A DNA stretch of 64,000 nt from Amia ocellicauda (GCF_036373705.1 NC_089851.1:54077440-54141439); one strand, 5' to 3'; shown: positions 1 through 10,719, counted from the stretch's first letter. Notes: a model not told the origin generated them from the letters alone. Made by a program: numbers and translations.

Positions 1-193
1 AACAACAACGAACTTGTAAAAAACACATTTTCTTTAAAGAAAACAAAACACACAGATGACAGTCTGATTTCCCATCAGCTACACAGCCAACAGTATCTGA
101 GGTTGAAAGACCTCCCTGGTGCAGAGGAGCCCAGAAGCCAACCTTCAAGAGCAAACGAACAAACACTTCGGTGACTACAAAGTGGGGCCAAGT

Positions 194-265
194 GGGCTCA
201 TCCTGGAGTTGAACCCAGGGCCTCTCACACCCTCAGCGAGAATCATACCCCTAGACCAACGAGCC
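194..265 (-). pseudogene. tRNA-Pro pseudogene (class B)
   Basis: 72-nt tRNA-Pro-like segment, anticodon AGG, with G33 and the class B T arm. The anticodon stem strand is still CTCGC and position 67 is U, giving a G-U pair in the acceptor stem. Middle block H1. Confidence 0.6.
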
Positions 266-771
266 AAGTTAACGGAGGGTGTCGCAGTTTCTGCTGGGCA
301 AGCGCGTAACTGCTTTGGGGCAGACCGGGAGACCTACGCACACTGACTGATAGCATGGACTGTAGCGCTGAAGTGTCTTTCCAGAACGGTAACCGTATCC
401 CCAGTGAGACAGCACTGAGAGCATGGTTCAGCAGGCCCGCAAACAACTGAAAAGAATGCCTCTCCTTTGGTGCAGCTCAGGAGTACACGTTCAGCAAAGG
501 TCTCCATAACAAGCCGGCAAACCACATTTCGTCCTCCTCCTCCTCAACAACACACTACATGTCCTCCTCCTCCTCAACAACAACAACGAACTTGTAAAAT
601 ACACATTTTCTTTAAAGAAAACAAAACACACAGATGACAGTCTGATTTCCCATCAGCTACACAGCCAACAGTATCTGAGGTTGAAAGACCTCCCTGGTGC
701 AGAGGAGCCCAGAAGCCAAGCATCGAGAGAGAACAAACGAATGCTTCAGAGAATGCAAAGCGGGGCCAAGC

Positions 772-843
772 GGGCTCGTCCGGGAGTTGAACCCGGGACC
801 TCTCGCACCCTAAGCGAGAATCATACCCCTAGACCAACGATCC
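772..843 (-). tRNA. tRNA-Pro (AGG), class A
   Basis: Near-canonical eukaryotic tRNA-Pro: anticodon loop TTAGGGT, anticodon stem CTCGC/GCGAG, T arm CCGGG-TTCAACT-CCCGG, C73. One acceptor mismatch (A3 opposite G70). It is the only class A copy in array 1 and is followed by the class B-type flank TTAACGGAG. Middle block H1. Confidence 0.75.
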
Positions 844-1364
844 AAGTTAACGGAGGGTGTCGCAGTTTCTGCTGGGCAAGCGCGTAACTGCTTTGGGGCA
901 GACCGGGAGACCTACGCTCACTGACTGATAGCATGGACTGTAGCGCTGAAGTGTCTTTCCAGAACGGTAACCGTATCCCCAGTGAGACAGCACTGAGAGC
1001 ATGGTTCAGCAGGCCCGCAAACAACTGAAAAGAATGCCTCTCCTTTGGTGCAGCTCAGGAGTACACGTTCAGCAAAGGTCTCCATAACAAGCCGGCAAAC
1101 CACATTTCGTCCTCCTCCTCCTCAACAACACACTACATGTCCTCCACCTCCTCCTCAACAACAACAACAACAACAACAACGAACTTGTAAAAAACACATT
1201 TTCTTTAAAGAAAACAAAACACACAGATGACAGTCTGATTTCCCATCAGCTATACAGCCAACAGTATCTGAGGTCGATAGCCCTCCCTTGTGCAGAGGAG
1301 CCCAGAAGCCAGCCTTCAAGAGCAAACGAACGAACACTTCGGTGACTACAAAGTGGGGCCAAGT

Positions 1365-1436
1365 GGGCTCGTCCTGGAGTTGAACCCAGGGCCTCTCACA
1401 CCCTAAGCGAGAATCATACCCCTAGACCAACGAGCC
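1365..1436 (-). pseudogene. tRNA-Pro-like, intermediate between classes
   Basis: Has the class B T arm and variable loop but keeps U33 (loop TTAGGGT), so it is intermediate between the two classes. Middle block H1. Confidence 0.6.
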
Positions 1437-1942
1437 AAGTTAACGGAGGGTGTCGCAGTTTCTGCTGGGCAAGCGCGTAACTGCTTTGGGGCAGACCGGG
1501 AGACCTACGCTCACTGACTGATAGCATGGACTGTAGCGCTGAAGTGTCTTTCCAGAACGGTAACCGTATCCCCAGTGAGACAGCACTGAGAGCATGGTTC
1601 AGCAGGCCCGCAAACAACTGAAAAGAATGCCTCTCCTTTGGTGCAGCTCAGGAGTACACGTTCAGCAAAGGTCTCCATAACAAGCCGGCAAACCACATTT
1701 CGTCCTCCTCCTCCTCAACAACACACTACATGTCCTCCTCCTCCTCAACAACAACAACGAACTTGTAAAATACACATTTTCTTTAAAGAAAACAAAACAC
1801 ACAGATGACAGTCTGATTTCCCATCAGCTATACAGCCAACAGTATCTGAGGTCGATAGCCCTCCCTTGTGCAGAGGAGCCCAGAAGCCAGCCTTCAAGAG
1901 CAAACGAACGAACACTTCGGTGACTACAAAGTGGGGCCAAGT

Positions 1943-2014
1943 GGGCTCGTCCTGGAGTTGAACACTAGGCCTCTCACACCCTCAGCAAGAATCATACCCC
2001 TAGACCAACGAGCC
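1943..2014 (-). pseudogene. tRNA-Pro pseudogene (class B)
   Basis: The T arm is further damaged (plus strand GAACACTAGG), removing the B-box match. Middle block H1. Confidence 0.6.
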
Positions 2015-2535
2015 AAGTTAACGGAGGGTGTCGCAGTTTCTGCTGGGCAAGCGCGTAACTGCTTTGGGGCAGACCGGGAGACCTACGCACACTGACTGAT
2101 AGCATGGACTGTAGCGCTGAAGTGTCTTTCCAGAACGGTAACCGTATCCCCAGTGAGACAGCACTGAGAGCATGGTTCAGCAGGCCCGCAAACAACTGAA
2201 AAGAATGCCTCTCCTTTGGTGCAGCTCAGGAGTACACGTTCAGCAAAGGTCTCCATAACAAGCCGGCAAACCACATTTCGTCCTCCTCCTCCTCAACAAC
2301 ACACTACATGTCCTCCACCTCCTCCTCAACAACAACAACAACAACAACAACGAACTTGTAAAAAACACATTCTCTTTAAAGAAAACAAAACACACAGATG
2401 ACAGCCTGATTTCCCATCAGCTATACGGGCAACAGTATCTGAGGTCGATAGCCCTCCCTTGTGCAGAGGAGCCCAGAAGCCAGCCTTCAAGAGCAAACGA
2501 ACAAACACTTCGGTGACTGCAAAGTGGGGCCAAGT

Positions 2536-2607
2536 GGGCTCGTCCTGGAGTTGAACCCAGGGCCTCTCACACCCTCAGCAAGAATCATACCCCTAGACCA
2601 AAAAGCC
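2536..2607 (-). pseudogene. tRNA-Pro pseudogene (class B)
   Basis: The 5' acceptor strand is spoiled (plus strand CCAAAAAGCC), giving GGCTTTT opposite ACGAGCC. Flank TTAAGGGAG. Middle block H1. Confidence 0.6.
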
Positions 2608-3113
2608 AAGTTAAGGGAGGGTGTCGCAGTTTCTGCTGGGCAAGCGCGTAACTGCTTTGGGGCAGACCGGGAGACCTACGCTCACTGACTGATAGCATGG
2701 ACTGTAGCGCTGAAGTGTCTTTCCAGAACGGTAACCGTATCCCCAGTGAGACAGCACTGAGAGCATGGTTCAGCAGGCCCGCAAACAACTGAAAAGAATG
2801 CCTCTCCTTTGGTGCAGCTCAGGAGTACACGTTCAGCAAAGGTCTCCATAACAAGCCGGCAAACCACATTTCGTCCTCCTCCTCCTCAACAACACACTAC
2901 ATGTCCTCCTCCTCCTCAACAACAACAACGAACTTGTAAAAAACACATTTTCTTTAAAGACAACAAAACACACAGATGACAGTCTGATTTCCCATCAGCT
3001 ATACAGCCAACAGTATCTGAGGTCGATAGCCCTCCCTTGTGCAGAGGAGCCCAGAAGCCAGCCTTCAAGAGCAAACGAACGAACACTTCGGTGACTACAA
3101 ATTGGGGCCAAGT

Positions 3114-3185
3114 GGGCTCGTCCTGGAGTTGAACCCAGGGCCTCTCACACCCTCAGCAAGAATCATACCCCTAGACCAACGAGCC
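3114..3185 (-). pseudogene. tRNA-Pro pseudogene (class B)
   Basis: Complete 72-nt class B copy. The unit's middle block is an H2 relative with private changes (TAGTGCTGAAG, CCATCCCCTGTG). Confidence 0.6.
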
Positions 3186-3691
3186 AAGTTAACGGAGGGT
3201 GTCGCAGTTTCTGCAGGGCAAGCGCGTAACTGCTTTGGGGCAGACCGGGAGACCTACGCTCACTGACTGATAGCATGGACTGTAGTGCTGAAGTGTCTTT
3301 CCAGAATGGTAACGCCATCCCCTGTGAGACAGCACTGAGAGCATTGTTCAGCAGGCCCGCAAACAACTGAAAAGAATGCCTCTCCTTTGGTGCAGCTCAG
3401 GAGTACACGTTCAGCAAAGGTCTCCATAACAAGCCGGCAAACCACATTTCGTCCTCCTCCTCCTCAACAACACACTACATGTCCTCCTCCTCCTCAACAA
3501 CAACAACGAACTTGTAAAATACACATTTTCTTTAAAGAAAACAAAACACACAGATGACAGTCTGATTTCCCATCAGCTACACAGCCAACAGTATGTGAGG
3601 TTGAAAGACCTCCCTGGTGCAGAGGAGCCCAGAAGCCAAGCATCGAGAGAGAACAAACGAATGCTTCAGAGAATGCAAAGCGGGGCCAAGC

Positions 3692-3763
3692 GGGCTCGTC
3701 CTGGAGTTGAACCCAGGGCCTCTCACACCCTCAGCAAGAATCATACCCCTAGACCAACGAGCC
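3692..3763 (-). pseudogene. tRNA-Pro pseudogene (hybrid, edge unit)
   Basis: Class A leader on the left but class B tRNA body, so a recombinant unit. The right flank is heavily diverged and stops being satellite at about 3830. Confidence 0.6.
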
Positions 3764-3832
3764 AAGCTAATAGGCAATATTGCATGTTCTCCTGGGCAAG
3801 CACATAACTGCTTGAGGCAGACCCTCACCTGA

Positions 3833-4352
3833 TCACCACATGTGGTTACACTTTAAGAAGGGGTGAGTTTAAGGTCATCGGTAACATCACAAAGGTTGGC
3901 AGCATTTTACATGAATATGTAAAGTTAAAAACACACACTACATGTAAATAAGCCATACTACTTGTTTAGTGTATGTAAGCTCGTTCTGTAATCATACATC
4001 ATCCATACTAGTATTTAATAATTGAATTAACTATACACAAACTACTTGGTCAATTCACTCTTGTTACCGTGTAATTACAGTGCAAGTAAATTGTAATAAT
4101 TGTAGCGTTGTATATTGGGCCATATTTTACATGTAACTATATATTTCATATTTGTCCAATTAATGTACATTTGTTTTTTTTGTTTTTTAGCTGGTACCAA
4201 AACATTGGACTCTGGAACTAAAAGGTCGGAAATTGGAAGAACTATTAATGACAAATGAATGACCGCTGATACAAGTAAATAGTGTTTCCTCAAATCTAAA
4301 GTGAGACCTTTTTGAATGAATCTGTAATACATGCCCTAAACAGAATGAGAAC
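3833..4352. other. AT-rich spacer
   Basis: Unique-looking AT-rich sequence between the satellite edge and the transposase remnant. No gene seen. Confidence 0.5.
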
Positions 4353-4994
4353 ATGGATCCATCATGCCTTGTTACCACTGTGCAGGCTGGTGGTGGTGGT
4401 GTAATGGTGTGGGGGATGTTTTCTTGGCACACTTTATGCCCCTTAGTGCCAATTGGGCATCGTTTAAATGCCACGGCCTACCTGAGCATTGTTTCTGACC
4501 ATGTCCATCCCTTTATGACCACCATGTACCCATCCTCTGATGGCTACTTCCAGCAGGATAATGCACCATGTCACAAAGGTCGAATCATTTCAAATTGGTT
4601 TCTTGAACATGACAATGAGTTCACTGTACTAAACTGGCCCCCACAGTCACCAGATCTCAACCCAATAGAGCATCTTTGGGATGTGGTGGAACGGGAGCTT
4701 CGTGCCCTGGATGTGCATCCCACAAATCTCCATCAATTGCAAGATGCTATCCTATCAATATGGGCCAACATTTCTAAAGAATGCTTTCAGCACCTTGTTG
4801 AATCAATGCCACGTAGAATTAAGGCAGTTCTGAAGGCAAAAGGGGGTCAAACACCAAGTGAGTACCAAGTGAAATCTATTAAAGTATTGAAGTATCCCAA
4901 TGTTTTAAGTTACACTTCATGTATACATGTGTTTGGAAGTTTATCCAAATATATTCTACCAGTATATTTAGAATGCAACATTTTTGCAGTCTAA
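4353..4994 (+). pseudogene. Tc1-like transposase, 5'-truncated
   Basis: A 213-codon open frame matches the C-terminal part of Tc1/mariner DDE transposases. It contains VMVWGMFSWHT, the second catalytic Asp in YFQQDNAPCH, and the third catalytic region PPQSPDLNPIEHLWDVVERE, followed by the family's closing segment (LVESMPRRIKAVLKAKGG). The N-terminal helix-turn-helix half and the first catalytic Asp are missing, and the ATG used is internal to the family alignment. The last 35 or so codons run into non-homologous AT-rich DNA. Cut-and-paste activity is not expected. Confidence 0.85.
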
Positions 4995-5640
4995 TATATT
5001 CACAGTATACAATACATGCAATATGAGATTGTTGTGTATTTAGCAGTATACTAAATGTATATTATAAGGGGACATATATGTATGCATTTTTATATATTTA
5101 GTATAAAATACATGTGTAGATGTTACAGTATATTTGCATATAATTATAGATATATTAAAAACAAGTTTACATATAATTCTGAATATACTTAAGTTATATT
5201 AAGCAATATTTGTATTGTATAATATAGTGTATTTGACCATATTTCTGTATCAAGTGACAGTGCAATTGATATTTAAAAGAATATTTTCACCATATATTAT
5301 AAAATGGTATGCACATTTATAAAACATATTAATACATTAAAATACATTTCATATTTCAGAATAATATATATTTTTAAATATTTTATTTTTGTAAGGGTAT
5401 CTTCCATAAATGCAGTTTTACCAAACAAAGGAAAACCAGGAAAGGTTGGTGGAGGAGATTACGCAGTTTTGGCAGCCCATTCTGAAACCCACTGCAGAAT
5501 ATATTCTGGCAGGAGGTCTGATTAAAATACTGGAAAATCTTCAATCAAAGTCAAGAAATGTGTCAAAAGGCTTCCAGTTTCCTTTCCTGCCATGAGAAGT
5601 ATGCTGATTTCAGAACCTCTATGAAGTAGATTCCTTATTT
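4995..5640. other. AT-rich spacer
   Basis: AT-rich DNA dense in TATA and ATATA motifs, with a short non-AT stretch near 5400-5595 that I cannot assign. No gene called. Confidence 0.45.
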
Positions 5641-5925
5641 TTCAAAAAATAAGTAATGGTTATTTTTTTCATTGTTTCCTCAATATATTAATAATAAACT
5701 GTTTTATTTTTTTCTGCAAAATAAGTAAAGTTTACTTATTTATTTCTGGTTCCTGTTTTTTTTTTTTTTAAATAAGTAATGGTTATTTATTTTTATCTTT
5801 CTTGTTTATTACTTTTTCTGTGAATTCTGATTCTAGTAGTATGAAGAAATAAGTAATAGTTACTCATTCCTTATTTCTGTTTCCCTGTTTTTTCACAAAA
5901 TAAGTAATGGTTATTTCAAAAATCC
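5640..5925. repeat. AATAAGTAATGGTTATT minisatellite
   Basis: The motif AATAAGTAATGGTTATT and close variants recur four to five times in this interval with T-rich spacers. A further diverged pair lies at about 7265-7325. Confidence 0.6.
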
Positions 5926-5996
5926 CTGTTTACAAATGTAAGGACTTATAGGACAACAGCATTACATACAGATAGATAACATACATTAGTTATTAT

Positions 5997-6600
5997 GGTA
6001 ACAAGTGTCCATTATAAACAATCTATTAACAAATTATTGATTATGTTATTGTTATATGATTATTACAAATTATAAATATATTAGACATTTTTATTTAAAC
6101 ATTTTTGCTATACTATGTAGTTTGCATGTTCTCCCCGTGTCCACGTGGGTTTCCTCCCACCGTCCAAAGACATGTGGGTTAGGTTAATTGGCTTCTCTAA
6201 ATTGCCCTGTATGTGGGTGTGTCTGCGTGTGTGTGTGTGTGTGTGTGTGTGTTGCCCAGCGATGGACTGGGGTCCCGTCCTGGGTGTATTCCTGCCTTGT
6301 GCCCTTTGCCTGCCGGGATCAGTGCTCGGCGACCTTCGCCAGGATAACTGGTTTCAAAAATGGATGGATAATAGCAGCAATTAACTGGCATGGCAGTTAA
6401 TGATAATAGATTGATATCGATGTGCAAATGTCATGTTATTATACCCTTTATTAAATATGTTATTAAATACCTTAAAACATATTATAGCAAAAAAGTTTAA
6501 AAATGTCTAATATATTTATAATTTGTAAAATTAATCATATAATAATAACATAACATGTTAATAGATTGTTTATAATGGACACTTAAAATAAAGCATTACC
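5997..6600. mobile_element. MITE with long inverted repeats
   Basis: Left arm 5997-6118 begins GGTAACAAGTGTCCATTATA. The right arm (about 6460-6600) is its inverted copy, ending in ATTACC. Arms are about 120-140 bp and roughly 85-90% alike. ATTAT abuts both ends, a possible short target duplication. The loop holds a SINE. No transposase is encoded, so the element is non-autonomous. Confidence 0.7.
6121..6370 (+). mobile_element. Fish SINE body nested in MITE
   Basis: Contains the recognisable fish SINE segments TTTGCATGTTCTCCCCGTGT, GTCCAAAGACATG, AGGTTAATTGGC and GCCCAGCGATGGACTGG, interrupted by a (TG)n run (about 6222-6252). The tRNA head is not present in this copy. It sits between the MITE arms. 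Confidence 0.75.
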
Positions 6601-7325
6601 ATTATTCTTAATACATGGATACAAGATAATCAACAACATGGGAGGGCTTGAGAATCTGCTATGGCTTTGTGCAAGGAAATTTGGCACTGAATAAATGTTG
6701 GCTACAGCAAACATGCGCTGCTGTACAGGCTGACAGAGACACTGTGATGCATTTCTTCAATGAGTGATGCTTACTTAATCTTTATTTCCATTTCCCAGTT
6801 TAAGGACACTTATCTCTACAGCATTACTTCAGTAGTTCACGCAGCCCCCTATAGAAGTCAGCGGAAGATGTAGTGATTGAAGTAATGGAGGTATCTTGGC
6901 CTGTACACACTTGGCAGAGGGAACGACAGCCTGGCCATGGAACACCTACCCCCAGCTCCATCTTGAGATTAGCGAGAGGCAGCAGTGATGCAGCGCTATG
7001 GAGCCTACAGCGCAGGGAAGGGACTTAATGCGTGGTATCTCTGATGTAGTGCTTGTGTGTTTTTCAGGTCTTTTCTATAATGTGCTTTCTGTATTGTCAT
7101 AAACCCCTGGCACTTTTTGTCACTGTTACTCTATATTGTTTTGCATTACATTCATAAAGAAAATAAAACGAAAAATCTCTAATAGTGTGTGTCTCAATGG
7201 TTGTGTTTGTTCATACATCGATAAAAAACGTTTGGAAATACTATGAAAAGTAAAATGTAGATAACAAATAAGTAATCATAAGTTATTTCTGTGTCCTATT
7301 CTGTAAAAAATAAGAAATGATTAGT
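6601..7325. other. Spacer
   Basis: No gene, RNA or clear repeat recognised, apart from diverged AAATAAGTAAT motifs near 7265-7325. Confidence 0.4.
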
Positions 7326-7370
7326 CCTACTTATTAAGTGGTCACTGAACAGTGTGCTCTCTGTCAAAAG

Positions 7371-7660
7371 CCAGCTTTTGGGCTCCTCTGCACAAGAGGG
7401 CTTTTGACCTCAGATGCTGTTGCCTGTGCAGCTGAAGGGAAATCAGACTGTCATCTGTGTGTTTTTCTATAAAACAAATGTGTATTATGCAAGTTTGTTG
7501 TGGTTGTTGAGGAGGAGGAGGAGGAGGAGGAGGACGACATGTAGTGTGTTGTTGAGGAGGAGAACTTTGTGAAGCCACTTGTTCAGTTGGCCCGTTGGTC
7601 TAGGAGTATGATTCTCACTTAGTGTGCGAGAGGTCCTGTGTTCAACTCCTGAACGAGCCC
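7371..7660 (+). repeat. Diverged single satellite unit, inverted
   Basis: Reverse orientation relative to both arrays. It keeps, in order, GGGCTCCTCTGCAC, GACCTCAGATGCTGTTGCC, AATCAGACTGTCATCTGTG, the (GAG)n tract and GACATGTAGTGTGTTGTTGAGG, then goes straight into the tRNA-like segment. The 240-bp middle block of the array units is absent. Confidence 0.8.
7589..7660 (+). pseudogene. tRNA-Pro pseudogene, dispersed copy
   Basis: 72-nt tRNA-Pro relic. The A-box region GTTGGTCTAGG is kept, but the anticodon loop is TTAGTGT (AGU), pair 30-40 is A-C, and the T-arm strands read CTGTG/CCTGA. It is the only tRNA-Pro copy on the plus strand. Confidence 0.75.
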
Positions 7661-7799
7661 TAGGGCATGAAGCCGTCTGGTTTCGTGGCTGGTGACGGTA
7701 GTCTTCTTGGGGTTGCTTTCCTCTACCTGCTTTCGCATTATTGTTGATCTGCACTGTGAAGTGCTGTTAAATGAGTTTTGAATCATTTGGCTGAATCTG

Positions 7800-8335
7800 A
7801 GCAGATAACATAGCCCTAAACATTTCAGAATTCATCCTGCTGCTTTTGTCAAAAGTCAACCAGTTCTCTTGACAGCCATACATGCCCTTACCATAACACT
7901 ACCTTCACCATGTTTCACAGATGAGGTGGTATGCTTCAGATCATGAGCAGTTCCTTCCCTTCTCCATACTCTTCTCTTCCCATCATTCTGGTACAAGTTG
8001 ATCTTTGTCTCATCTGTACATAAGATGTTGTTCCAGAACTGTACAGGGTTCTTTAGATGTTTTTTGCCAAACTCTAATATGGTCTTCCCATTTCCTGTTT
8101 AAATACAGAGGGTTTACCACAAGATGTACTCTGGTGAAGTGTTCTCTTGATTGTTGACATTGACACAGATACGCCTACCTCCTGGAGGGTATTCTTGATC
8201 TAGCCAACTGTTGTGAAGGGGTTTTCCTCACCAGGGAAAAAATTCTGTCATCCACCACAGTTGTTTTCCGTGGTGTTCCTGGCCTTTTGGTGTTCCTGCG
8301 CTCACCAGTACGTTCTTATTAGTGGATTTGGCCAC
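7800..8335 (-). pseudogene. Tc1-like transposase N-terminal/central part
   Basis: Reading leftward on the minus strand, frames give the family's first catalytic motif DETK (plus-strand CTTTGTCTCATC, 8003-8014), then a segment resembling RRVWRREG and VKHGEGSVMV. Stops and frame changes break it. The second and third catalytic residues are not on this strand. Confidence 0.65.
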
Positions 8336-8340
8336 ACCTA

Positions 8341-8607
8341 ATGTTTTTGCTCTCTGATTGGTTTGTTTTGATATCTAAGGCAAAACACCCCAAGAACAAG
8401 CAGGATCTAAAGACAGCTGTAGTGCAGGCCTGGCATAGCATCACCAGGGAAGAAACCCAGCATCTGGTGATGTCTATGGGTTCCAGACTTCAGGCAGTCA
8501 TTGACTGCAAAGGATTTGCAACTGATAGGGAGAAATTTTACTCCCTCAATAAACAGGCGGACAAGGAATACTCAGGACCCGATTTAACTGAAATAATACC
8601 AAAATAG
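8341..8607 (+). pseudogene. Tc1-like transposase C-terminal fragment
   Basis: An 88-codon frame with the Tc1 C-terminal pattern (KHPKNKQDLKTAVVQAWHSI, then LVMSMGSRLQAVIDCKG). The catalytic DNAPCH and SPDLNPIE regions are missing just upstream, where the strand switch lies. Confidence 0.7.
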
Positions 8608-9222
8608 TTTATTCAGCTACAACTAAGTGCTCTGGAGATGGTCAGTCAGCAAGACACATCTAAGGTTTTTCTAAAGAACATGCTATCATATACAAGATGA
8701 CTCCCTTTGGTTGCTGGGCAACTGGATGACGTCAATGATGTACCCCAAACTTGATCACAGACTTCTCCTTTGTCTTCTGTTTTCTCTATAGCCTTGGATG
8801 AAAATGTTTTTCTAAAAATCAGCTACACAGAACTACTGCACCTGTCCTCTGCGGAGCAATACACAAAGCTTAAATTCATACATGGGTTACACAATCTTAC
8901 TGCAACAATGGTGCAAATATATTTGGCATTCGGACAGGCCACTGTCCCGCATCACAACCAAGTATTGAAACTCACAATTTAATTAATGATTATGTTAGTT
9001 TGTCCAAATACTTTTGAGCCCCTAAAATTGGGGGGACCACATAAAAATTGGTTTAATTCCTACACCATTCACCCGATTTGGATGTAACTACCCTCCAATT
9101 AAAGATGAAAGTCTACACTTAAAGCACATCTTGATTGTTTCCTTTCCAATCCATTGTGATGGTGTACAGAGCCAAATTGACAATTGGGTCTGTCCAAATA
9201 TTTATGGACCGGACTGTATACC

Positions 9223-9827
9223 TGTAACGAAGGACTGCCATGGCGGGGAACCCAGGTGCGGAGTGAGAGGTGGTCAGAAACAGGCTGTGGTCAATGCCGG
9301 CAAACCGTAATGTCCAGGGAAATCCACAAGTCCTGGTCGATAAGACAAGCAGGGGGTCAATGATCAGGCAAACAGGCTGGTAGGGAGAATACGGGAATTG
9401 GTGGAGGAACACGTGGAGGTTGTAAACAATCAATAACAAAAGGATACAAGACTTAGCAGTGAATTAAAGTCACAGAGGGGTTTATATGTGTAGCAGAGAG
9501 GAGCAGAGGACGGTGAAGGAGGGTGCTGGTCCAATGGGAGTTCGAGGATGATAGAACAAGTGCACATGGTGCCGAGGAATGTTAAGTGGCTGATTGCTGG
9601 GGAATGTGAGGGTTTAGAATTCCGGTGATGCTGACCTCTGCAGGGGAGCTTGTGAATTGCGGGATGTGTGGGATACAACAGTGACAATACCACTTGTTAT
9701 TGTGTGTTTGAGTTTACTTGCATGGATTGTCTATTCATGTCAATATTAAAATTCCAAAGCATAACATTTATTCACAACATGCTTTAGTGTTAAATGTTTG
9801 ATATGGCAGCACATATAAAGGTGTATA
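9223..9827. other. Spacer with probable repeat-derived tract
   Basis: GC-richer stretch about 9225-9690 (GGCGGGGAACCCAGGTGCGG, CAAGCAGGGGGTCAATGATC). Its wording recalls fish retroelement LTR-type repeats, but I cannot name the family. No credible ORF. Confidence 0.3.
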
Positions 9828-10391
9828 CAGCTCTGGAAAAAATTAAGAGACCAGTGCACAATTATCAGTTTCTCTGGTTTTACTATTTATAGGTATATGT
9901 TTTGGTAAAATGAACATTTTTGTTTTATTCTATAAACTGCTGAAAACATTTTTCCCAAATTCCAAATAAAAATATTGTCATTTAGAGCATTTATTTGCAG
10001 AAATTTACAACTGGACAAAATTACAAAAAAGATGCAGTGTTGTCAGACCTCAAATAATGCAAAGAAAATAAGTTCATATTAATTTTTAAACAACATAATA
10101 CTAATGTTTTAACTTACAAAGTGTTCAGAAATTAATATTTGGTGATTTTCAATCAAAGCATTCATGCGTCTTGGCATGCTCTCCACCAGTCTTTCACATC
10201 GCTGTTGGGTGACTTTATGCCACTCCTGGCGCACAAATTCAAGCAACTCGGCTTTGATTGATGGCTTGTGACCATCCATCTTCCATCCATCACATTCCAG
10301 AGGTTTTCAATGGGGTTCAGGTCTGGAGATTGGGCTGGCCATAACAGGGTCTTGATCTGGTGGTCCTCCATCCACACCTTGATTGACCTGG
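9828..10391 (-). mobile_element. Tc1-like transposon, 5'-deleted copy
   Basis: Starts with the fish Tc1 terminus CAGCTCTGGAAAAAATTAAG preceded by TA, the expected target dinucleotide. The sequence follows the 3' end of that element up to the C-terminal transposase coding part, then stops abruptly at the SINE junction near 10391. Confidence 0.8.
10162..10377 (-). pseudogene. Tc1-like transposase C-terminal fragment
   Basis: Begins with WPAQSPDLNPIENLWNVMD, the third catalytic region of Tc1 transposases, and decays to frame-shifted sequence after about 30 codons. The rest of the gene is not in the window. Confidence 0.8.
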
Positions 10392-10531
10392 CAGTGTGGT
10401 GGCATGGTGGTTAGCACTGCTGCCTCACCGGTACAGGGGTCTGGGGTTTGAGTCCTGGCTTGGGGGCTTGTCTGTGTGGAGTTCACATGATCTACCTCTG
10501 TGTGGGTTTCCTATGGGCACTTCAGTTACCA
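10392..10531 (+). mobile_element. tRNA-derived fish SINE, 5' part
   Basis: GTGGTTAGCACTGCTGCCTC (A-box part) and GGGTTTGAGTCCTGGCTTGG (B-box part) make the tRNA-like head, followed by GTGTGGAGTTCACATGATCT and GTGTGGGTTTCC. It is the head of the same SINE type whose body lies at 6121-6370. Confidence 0.75.
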
Positions 10532-10719
10532 GTTCTGTGAGAAGAGTGCAAATCTAAACAAACAAGAAGGTTCTTGAGTTTCAACTTCACTGCTGCAACT
10601 GGTCTGTAATTCTGTGAGGCAAGAATGATAAAAATAAAATCTGTAACCTTTGTAAGGTATGCATATTCCATGTTTTTACTGGTAATGGATTTTATGTAAT
10701 TACAGTCACTGACTCCCTC

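Larger units (their letters stand above)
1..3832 (-). repeat. Tandem tRNA-Pro satellite, array 1
   Basis: Seven tRNA-bearing units of about 578-593 bp, entering from the left edge of the window. Read on the plus strand, each unit has a (CTC)n/(CAA)n tract, an A/T-rich stretch ending in AAAGAAAACAAAACACACAG, a leader, a 72-bp tRNA-Pro-like segment on the minus strand, and a roughly 240-bp middle block. Two linked middle-block haplotypes occur: H1 reads AACGGTAACCGTATCC and H2 reads AATGGTAACGCCATCC. Unit length differs mainly through the trinucleotide tract. The last unit (after 3763) is strongly diverged and the similarity fades at about 3830, marking the true array edge. Confidence 0.95.
7790..9222. 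mobile_element. Tc1-like transposon remnant, internally inverted
   Basis: Two halves of a Tc1-like transposase point in opposite directions (minus strand below about 8340, plus strand above). The right end carries a TIR-like sequence TGTCCAAATATTTATGGACC (9191-9210) followed by GGACTGTA. The matching left TIR was not found. Confidence 0.65.

Noticed and set aside
1045-1230. Poly-Pro/poly-Gln frame that could be read as a low-complexity protein
   Set aside because: It is translation of the (CTC)n and (CAA)n tract; length varies freely between units.
1-3832. Recurrent open frames of 60-75 codons on both strands in every satellite unit
   Set aside because: They overlap each other and run through the tRNA segment, have no recognisable domain, and are repeated only because the DNA is repeated. 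Substitutions fit DNA-level homogenisation, not codon constraint.
9119-9693. Minus-strand frames of 87-106 codons
   Set aside because: They lie over a Tc1 terminus and a probable retroelement-derived tract; no protein similarity recognised.
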